A program made the position numbers and the translations under genes. From positions 1 to 18,780 of the forward strand of contig JBCCYF010000087.1 in NCBI GenBank assembly GCA_039190275.1: 18,780 bases of DNA, read 5' to 3'. This DNA comes from Halovulum sp039190275 (GTDB lineage: Bacteria; Pseudomonadota; Alphaproteobacteria; Rhodobacterales; Rhodobacteraceae). This document shows positions 14,349 to 18,780 of the stretch, piece after piece; the stretch's first letter is position 1; each line of letters opens with the position of its first letter. The notes under the pieces were generated by a model. It was not told the origin of the DNA. It worked only from the letters and a program-made list of their open reading frames with translations, and searched no databases.

Positions 14349-15509
14349 ATGACACCCGACACAATTCCGATCTTCGTTTACGGGACGCTGCGCGATGCCG
14401 ATGTTCTGGCGACTGTCCTTGATGGCGCGGAGGCGCGGTTAAGACCGCAGCCCGCCACCTTGTCTGACTACACAGTGCTTTGCGCCGTCGACGGTCCCTT
14501 TCCGGTGCTGCGGACGCGGACCGGTGCGCGTGCCGAGGGCATGCTCCTGACCCCCATGGACAGGGAAATCGCGGATCGCCTGGACTTCTTTGAAGGCTCG
14601 TATGACTACGCGCTGGAGACCCGACAGGTCGAAACTGCGGACGGTCCGGTGCCGGCTCGGGTCTACATTCCGCGGGCAGACGAACCGGATACCGGCGCAC
14701 CGTGGGACCTGGAGGTGTGGCGCCGGACCGCCAAGCCGGTTTTTCTTGAGATGTCCGATGAACTGACCGCCCGGCAAAACGGCGGTACGATCCCAAACCG
14801 CCGAAGTGTCCTTTTTCGGGCATTGCAGCGGGTGAACGCGCGGGCCGAGGCACCCGCCGTATTGCGGTCGCAGGCCGGGCCGGGCGCTGTCGCGGTTGAG
14901 GGCACGGACCGGTGCTATTCTGGCTTCTTCGCGACCGAGATCTGGAGCTATCGGCACCGCTTGTTCCGCGGCGGTATGTCCGACATCCTGAATCGCGAGG
15001 TGTTCGTCACCGGAGATGCGGTCGCGGTACTGCCCTGGGATCCAAGGAGTGACCGGCTGCTGCTGATTGAGCAGGTGCGCGCCGGGCTGATTGCCCGGGG
15101 CGACCCCAACCCGTGGAACCTTGAGGTGATTGCAGGTATTCAGGACCGGCAGGAACCGCCCGAGGAAACCGCGCGGCGCGAGGCCCGGGAAGAGGCCGGC
15201 CTGACCCTTGGACGAATGGTTCTTACCGGGCGCTACTATACCTCCCCCGGGTCACTTACGGAGTTCATCACCAGCTTTATCGCCGAAGCGGACCTGAGCG
15301 CATACTCCCCCGGCGTTCATGGTCTGGCGAGCGAGCACGAGGACATCCGCACAATGATTGTGTCGCGAGAGGAAGCGCTGCGGGCACTCGACAGCGGGGA
15401 GGCGCGGAACGCCCCGCTGATGCTTGCGCTGCATGCGCTAGAGCGGCAGCGCGGGGCCCTTGCGGATGCCTGGAGCGCGCCAGTTGCGAAGCCTGCGGCG
15501 CCAGTCTAG
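14349..15509 (+). CDS. Gamma-glutamylcyclotransferase-like–Nudix fusion (ADP-ribose pyrophosphatase type)
   Basis: This is a 386-residue two-domain protein. Residues 1 to ~125 form an AIG2/GGCT-like domain with the substrate-loop motif FVYGTLRD at 9-16 and a probable catalytic Glu82 in LDFFEGSYDY. Such domains act on gamma-glutamyl or related amide groups. Residues ~190-350 form a Nudix hydrolase with a perfect Nudix box beginning at Gly263 (GIQDRQEPPEETARREAREE followed by AGL), and the preceding NLEVIAGI fits the ADP-ribose pyrophosphatase (NudF/TrgB-like) branch, which cleaves ADP-ribose to AMP and ribose-5-phosphate. AAGG at 14337-14340 lies 8 bases before the ATG. TTGTTT (14292-14297) with TAGCGG at 17-bp spacing may be its promoter. 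It is divergent from the ChrR-like operon and is followed after 34 bases by the cysteine synthase gene. Confidence 0.92.
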   Translation: MTPDTIPIFVYGTLRDADVLATVLDGAEARLRPQPATLSDYTVLCAVDGPFPVLRTRTGARAEGMLLTPMDREIADRLDFFEGSYDYALETRQVETADGPVPARVYIPRADEPDTGAPWDLEVWRRTAKPVFLEMSDELTARQNGGTIPNRRSVLFRALQRVNARAEAPAVLRSQAGPGAVAVEGTDRCYSGFFATEIWSYRHRLFRGGMSDILNREVFVTGDAVAVLPWDPRSDRLLLIEQVRAGLIARGDPNPWNLEVIAGIQDRQEPPEETARREAREEAGLTLGRMVLTGRYYTSPGSLTEFITSFIAEADLSAYSPGVHGLASEHEDIRTMIVSREEALRALDSGEARNAPLMLALHALERQRGALADAWSAPVAKPAAPV

Positions 15510-15531
15510 GGTCGCGGTCCGAAGCCTGCGG
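15487..15531 (+). repeat. 12-base direct repeat around the fusion-gene stop and the next ribosome-binding site
   Basis: CGAAGCCTGCGG occurs at 15487-15498, inside the last codons of the Nudix fusion, and again at 15520-15531, overlapping the GGAGAGGGG Shine-Dalgarno of the cysteine synthase gene. The copies are 33 bases apart start to start. It is probably a local duplication; no function is evident. Confidence 0.5.
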
Positions 15532-15543
15532 AGAGGGGACCCC

Positions 15544-16590
15544 ATGCAGATCAAGAAAGACCTGGCCAGCACGGTGGGCAATACGCCGCTGATCCGTTTG
15601 AACAAGGTTTCTGATCAGACCGGATGCGAAATCCTGGGCAAGGCGGAATTCATGAATCCGGGCCAGTCGGTCAAGGATCGCGCCGCCCTCAGCATCATCC
15701 AGCACGCGGTGGCGGACGGGTCCCTCAAGCCCGGTGGGAGCATCGTTGAGGGCACTGCGGGGAATACAGGAATAGGCCTTTCCTTGGTCGGAGCGTCAAT
15801 GGGGTTTCGGACGGTAATTGTCATTCCAGACACCCAGAGCCAGGAAAAAAAGGACATGATCCGTGTTGCCGGGGGCGAACTGGTGGAGGTTCCGGCGAAA
15901 CCCTATCGCAATCCGAACAACTATGTGCGGTATTCCGAACGTCTTGCGGCTGCATTGAACGCCTCGGACCCAAACGGCGCTATCTGGGCCAACCAATTTG
16001 ACAATGTTGCCAATCGGCAGGCCCATATTGATACGACGGCACCCGAGATCTGGGCGCAGACCGATGGGGCGGTCGATGGGTTTGTGTGCTCCTGCGGCTC
16101 GGGCGGTACGCTCGCAGGGGTGGCGCAGGGTCTAAGATCCCGCAACGCTGCCGTAAAAATCGGTATCGCGGACCCGGATGGATCCGCGTTGTTCGGGTAT
16201 TATGCGAATGGCGCGCTAAAGGCCGAAGGAAGTTCGTTGACCGAGGGTATCGGGCAGGGTCGTATTACGGCAAATCTGGAGGGGTTGGACGTCGACTATG
16301 CCTTCAACATTCCAGACGCCGAGGCTCTTCCGTATGTGTATGATCTGTTGGAAGAGGAAGGGCTCTGCCTTGGCGGGTCTTCGGGTGTCAACATAGCCGG
16401 TGCGGTCCGCATGGCTGGGGAAATGGGGCCGGGACATACTATCGTGACCATTTTGTGCGACTATGGCACACGCTATTCCGGCAAGATCTATAACGCCGAG
16501 TTTCTTCACTCCAAGGGTCTGCCGCTGCCGTATTTCCTGGCCCGACCGCCCCGCCAGGTCCCGTCAGTGTTCGAGGATGTAGCTGAATGA
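15544..16590 (+). CDS. cysK: Cysteine synthase (O-acetylserine sulfhydrylase family)
   Basis: This is a 348-residue fold-type II PLP enzyme that joins sulfide to O-acetylserine to give cysteine. The PLP lysine is Lys44 in NPGQSVKDRAA. The phosphate and substrate loop reads EGTAGNTGIG rather than the TSGNTG of classical CysK, and the stretch IWANQFDNVANRQAHIDTTAPEIWAQTDG follows. Both features are what I recall for the fungal and alphaproteobacterial cysteine synthase branch. The C-terminal GGSSG binds the cofactor phosphate or ring. The ATG at 15544 is preceded by GGAGAGGGG (15530-15538); the frame's extension to 15460 runs into the previous gene. The stop overlaps the start of the AlaX-like gene (ATGA), so the two are co-translated. 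The exact sulfur and acyl donors are inferred from the family. Confidence 0.93.
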   Translation: MQIKKDLASTVGNTPLIRLNKVSDQTGCEILGKAEFMNPGQSVKDRAALSIIQHAVADGSLKPGGSIVEGTAGNTGIGLSLVGASMGFRTVIVIPDTQSQEKKDMIRVAGGELVEVPAKPYRNPNNYVRYSERLAAALNASDPNGAIWANQFDNVANRQAHIDTTAPEIWAQTDGAVDGFVCSCGSGGTLAGVAQGLRSRNAAVKIGIADPDGSALFGYYANGALKAEGSSLTEGIGQGRITANLEGLDVDYAFNIPDAEALPYVYDLLEEEGLCLGGSSGVNIAGAVRMAGEMGPGHTIVTILCDYGTRYSGKIYNAEFLHSKGLPLPYFLARPPRQVPSVFEDVAE

Positions 16591-17318
16591 CCCACGCGCT
16601 GTACCGCGCGGACGCCTATCGCTCCCAAGCACCTGCGACAGTCGCCGCCATAACGGAACGGGGCGGGATCTGCTTGGACGCGTCGCTGTTTTATCCGACA
16701 AGCGGCGGGCAGACCGGCGATGGCGGGCGATTGTCCTGGGATGGCGGCGCGGCTGAAATTGTGCTGACGATTAAGGATGGCGAGGATACGGTTCTGGTGC
16801 CCGCCGAAGGCGCCACGCTTCCGCAGGTTGGAACCAAAATCACGCAAACGCTCGACTGGGCACGACGCTATCGCTGCATGCGGCTTCACACCGGTTTGCA
16901 CCTGTTGTCCGTGGTGATCCCCTTGCCGGTGACTGGCGGGCATATTACCCAAGAAAAGGGCAGACTGGACTTCGATATGCCCGATGCGCCCGGGGACAAG
17001 CAGGATATCGAGGATCAGCTGAACGCTTTGGTTGAGGCGGATGCACCGGTTGCCGAAGAGTGGATCACCGACGCGGAACTGGACGCGGACCCCGGCTTGG
17101 TCAAGACACTTTCTGTCCAGCCGCCGCGCGGCACGGGGCAGGTGCGGCTCGTCCGGATCGGTGGAGAGCAGCAGATTGATCTGCAACCCTGCGGCGGCAC
17201 CCACGTCCGATCCACCGCGGAAGTGGGTAGACTGCGTCTTGGCAAGATCGAAAAGAAGGGCCGGCGGAACCGCCGCGTATCAGTCACGCTAGAGGATCCC
17301 GACCGCCCGCACGAGTAG
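16587..17318 (+). CDS. AlaX-type alanyl-tRNA editing protein
   Basis: This is a 243-residue free-standing relative of the alanyl-tRNA synthetase editing domain. Such proteins remove serine or glycine from mischarged tRNA(Ala), in the cytoplasm. The glycine-rich motif FYPTSGGQTGDGG is near residues 35-47. The four zinc ligands are visible as His101 and His105 (HTGLH) and Cys202 and His206 (CGGTH). The length and the presence of an N-terminal beta-barrel part before the HxxxH place it in the AlaX-M size class. The catalytic domain looks complete. Its ATG overlaps the stop of the cysteine synthase gene, and a convergent gene lies 134 bases downstream with no clear terminator between. Coupling to a serine-consuming enzyme fits a role in serine misincorporation control, though that link is inference. 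Confidence 0.93.
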   Translation: MTHALYRADAYRSQAPATVAAITERGGICLDASLFYPTSGGQTGDGGRLSWDGGAAEIVLTIKDGEDTVLVPAEGATLPQVGTKITQTLDWARRYRCMRLHTGLHLLSVVIPLPVTGGHITQEKGRLDFDMPDAPGDKQDIEDQLNALVEADAPVAEEWITDAELDADPGLVKTLSVQPPRGTGQVRLVRIGGEQQIDLQPCGGTHVRSTAEVGRLRLGKIEKKGRRNRRVSVTLEDPDRPHE

Positions 17319-17452
17319 ACGCGGATGCGGTGTGTAAACCGGCTGTACATCGCGGTCGCGGTTGGCAACAGGCTGGCTGGTTCCTGAATGGCGCTGGCGG
17401 GGGCTGGTCGTCAAACATCGCCTTTGCGCGTCGCACAACCACTTTGCGGTCG

Positions 17453-17911
17453 TTAGTCGCCCGATACGGTCGGCTGCGGCGCTTCCAACTGCGCCAGCAC
17501 CGCCGCGCGCACCTCCGAGCACACCACGGGTGCGGGCGAGGGGGAAACCATGTCCATCAATGTGCCTCGGGTGGTGGTGTCCACGAGTTCGAAAGCGTCC
17601 AGCACGGTAATCGTCAGATCCCGGCGCGCGTCCCCCACTGGCAGATCGGGTTCGGTCAAGGCATCCACCGCTGAAATCACTGTGCGCTTAAGATTGGTTT
17701 CCATCGTGATCAAACGGTCCAGATAGGGCGCAATAAGGTCCTCGGCCGCACAAGCGTTCAGCAGTTCAAGCCGGGTGATATCCTCCCGCAGGGGCGCAAA
17801 TTCCGACAGGTAGCGATTGGTTACAAAGGCGACCAGCTTGCCAGAGGGGCTGTCCTGGGCGGTTGCTGGGATCGGCGCAAACAGTATAAGGGCAACCAAT
17901 CCGACGCGCAT
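17453..17911 (-). CDS. Small secreted protein of unknown function
   Basis: This is a 152-residue protein that I do not recognise. The ATG at 17911 gives MRVGLVALILFAPIPATAQ, a typical Sec signal peptide with a cleavage site near residue 18-19; the frame's upstream extension to 18043 lies inside the neighbouring gene and is not used. The mature ~133 residues look mainly helical. They contain two cysteines, one in LLNACAAEDL and one in PVVCSEVRA, which could form a disulfide in the periplasm. The start lies one base after the stop of the DUF1244 gene (TGAAATG), so the two are probably co-translated. The stop is TAA at 17455-17453, facing the AlaX-like gene. Confidence 0.75.
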   Translation of the reverse strand: MRVGLVALILFAPIPATAQDSPSGKLVAFVTNRYLSEFAPLREDITRLELLNACAAEDLIAPYLDRLITMETNLKRTVISAVDALTEPDLPVGDARRDLTITVLDAFELVDTTTRGTLMDMVSPSPAPVVCSEVRAAVLAQLEAPQPTVSGD

Positions 17912-17912
17912 T

Positions 17913-18209
17913 TCAGTGGCCCTTTGACGCATCTGCAAAGGCCGCCTTCTGTTCCGCCGTCGCCTCGCGCTGATACAGGTCGCGCCACTCCGCATAGGGC
18001 ATGCCATAGACAGCCTCCCGGCCTTCGTCCTTGGACATCTCAAGGCCTTTTTCGTTGGCAGCTTCCTGGTACCAGCGGCTCAGGCAATTCCTGCAAAAGC
18101 CGGTCAGGTTCATCATATCGATGTTTTGCACATCGGTTCGCTCTGCCAAATGCGCCAAAAGGCGGCGAAAGGCGGCGGCTTCCAGCTCGGTCTTGGTCGG
18201 CGCGTCCAT
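17913..18209 (-). CDS. DUF1244 family protein
   Basis: This is a 98-residue, probably all-helical cytoplasmic protein of the DUF1244 family, common in alphaproteobacteria and without an assigned function. Its core reads MNLTGFCRNCLSRWYQEA, with a CxxC pair that could bind a metal, followed by MSKDEGREAVYGMPYAEWR, the most conserved block of the family as I remember it. Two adjacent ATGs (18212 and 18209) are possible. AGGAG at 18220-18216 is 6 bases from the second and only 3 from the first, so 18209 is preferred. It is followed directly by the small secreted protein gene and preceded by a 348-base palindrome-rich spacer. Confidence 0.9.
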   Translation of the reverse strand: MDAPTKTELEAAAFRRLLAHLAERTDVQNIDMMNLTGFCRNCLSRWYQEAANEKGLEMSKDEGREAVYGMPYAEWRDLYQREATAEQKAAFADASKGH

Positions 18210-18557
18210 CATGAGCTCCTATACCCGTTTGTCCCAACAGGTAGGCGGTTGCGCTGCCTTTGTCACCCCTTGAGCTGCTGCCGATTTATCTCAGGCTCAT
18301 GGTATGGTATCGGGCGGGCCGTCAGGCGGTTTCGCCGCTGCCGCCTGCGGCACTCCGCGTGGATCAAGGTCGCTTGGCCGCAGTTTTTCGAAGCGGATTG
18401 ATCCACCCGCGGAGCACTGAACGCGGGCTGCATCCCATCGGAAAGGGTCGCGCTTAACTCGGTGGACCCGCCGGATTGTAATCGATCCTGGCTCCAAATG
18501 GACGGCGGGGCGTCGTGCTGACTTCGGCCTGCTTCCCAAAGTTCTCATGCGGAAGGC
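18210..18557. other. 348-base spacer rich in inverted repeats
   Basis: I find no convincing gene between the amidohydrolase and the DUF1244 gene; the open frames here lack family signatures. The AGGAG at 18220-18216 serves the DUF1244 gene. The middle contains a cluster of hairpins: GGCG/CGCC at 18325-18336, GCCGC/GCGGC at 18340-18351, and the long one at 18353-18414, described separately. No promoter could be placed with confidence. Confidence 0.5.
18353..18414. repeat. 62-base imperfect inverted repeat (long hairpin)
   Basis: CTCCGC plus GTGGATCAA (18353-18367) pairs with TTGATCCAC, a two-base bulge CC, and GCGGAG (18398-18414). Inside the loop CGCTT (18371-18375) pairs with AAGCG (18391-18395), extending the structure to about 20 bp. 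A competing stem, CCCGCG (18406-18411) with CGCGGG (18422-18427), uses the same right arm. It could be a repeat element, a regulatory RNA structure in the DUF1244 transcript leader, or an end signal for the amidohydrolase gene, although no T-run is present. Confidence 0.6.
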
Positions 18558-18780
18558 TTAGGGGGCGGTGCGCTGAGCCACCTGTTCTTCGACGATAGGC
18601 ACAAGCGGTCCTAGGATGCGACCCAGACGCTCGCCCCAGGCGCTTTGCCCCGCTGTGTCTGCGACAAGATCGTTGCGTACCTCGATCAAAACATGCGGCA
18701 GGCCACGTTGGGTGCCGTGACGGTACATACAGTCCCCCTCCAACTGGCCGGTATAGGGTTCATTGTCTCCGACTGTCAGA
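18558..18780 (-). CDS. N-formylglutamate amidohydrolase, C-terminal part (5' end outside window)
   Basis: The last ~73 residues are visible; the frame is open to the window edge. The sequence VGDNEPYTGQ, then YRHGTQRGLPHVLIEVRNDL, is characteristic of the C-terminal half of the N-formylglutamate amidohydrolase family, whose members hydrolyse N-formylglutamate to glutamate and formate, or related N-acyl amino acids. In histidine degradation the enzyme is HutG-like, but these genes are often found alone and the substrate is then uncertain. The TTG at 18743 is inside the conserved block and is not the start. The stop is TAA at 18560-18558. The DUF1244 gene lies downstream on the same strand after a structured spacer. 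Confidence 0.9.
   Translation of the reverse strand, partial: LTVGDNEPYTGQLEGDCMYRHGTQRGLPHVLIEVRNDLVADTAGQSAWGERLGRILGPLVPIVEEQVAQRTAP

Noticed and set aside
14204..14362. Longer N-terminus for the ChrR-like protein (ATG 14287 or start at 14362)
   Set aside because: The added residues have no counterpart in ChrR, would cross the putative promoter, and 14362 would also overlap the start of the divergent gene.
17319..17452. Possible bidirectional terminator between convergent AlaX-like and secreted-protein genes
   Set aside because: I found no strong stem followed by a T-run on either strand.
18297..18548. 83-codon minus-strand frame in the spacer, considered as a transposase remnant
   Set aside because: No transposase motif could be recognised, and much of the frame is the palindromic sequence itself.

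Overview
This is a GC-rich, densely packed chromosomal window from an alphaproteobacterium. It is most likely a member of the Rhodobacterales (Roseobacter/Rhodobacter group). The support is the glyQ–VOC–small membrane protein–glyS arrangement, a TIGR01365-type serC next to serA with a serC-leader-like RNA, a ChrR-family zinc protein, a GGCT–Nudix fusion, and the DUF1244 and N-formylglutamate amidohydrolase genes. The placement rests on recognising families by eye, not on a search. No phage, IS element, CRISPR array, tRNA or rRNA was seen. Most of the window is housekeeping sequence.

Layout. (1) 1-3400, plus strand: the 3' end of glyQ, a VOC-fold protein, a single-pass membrane protein and glyS; the first three are joined by overlapping stop/start codons. 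(2) 3466-6081: a pyruvate,phosphate dikinase-like protein with intact phospho-His and PEP/pyruvate domains but an altered ATP-grasp site. (3) 6393-8712: a secreted SleB-type cell-wall hydrolase and glmM, the phosphoglucosamine mutase feeding UDP-GlcNAc synthesis. (4) 8961-11894: a structured leader RNA, then serC and serA, two enzymes of serine synthesis. (5) 14203-12091, minus strand: a tightly coupled operon of a ChrR-like two-zinc-site regulator, a Tat-exported DUF6134-like protein and a short-chain dehydrogenase, behind a possible ECF/RpoE-type promoter. (6) 14349-17318, plus strand: a GGCT–Nudix fusion, a cysteine synthase and an AlaX-type editing protein. (7) 18780-17453, minus strand: the C-terminus of N-formylglutamate amidohydrolase, a palindrome-rich spacer, a DUF1244 protein and a small secreted protein of unknown function.

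Several genes meet in serine/alanine/cysteine metabolism: SerA and SerC make serine, the cysteine synthase uses an activated serine, and AlaX-type proteins hydrolyse Ser-tRNA(Ala). The points most worth a second look are the degenerate nucleotide site of the dikinase-like protein, the ChrR-like protein with no sigma-factor gene beside it, the serC leader with its ribosome-binding site in a hairpin loop, and the long imperfect hairpin at 18353-18414. No clearly novel multi-gene system was found.
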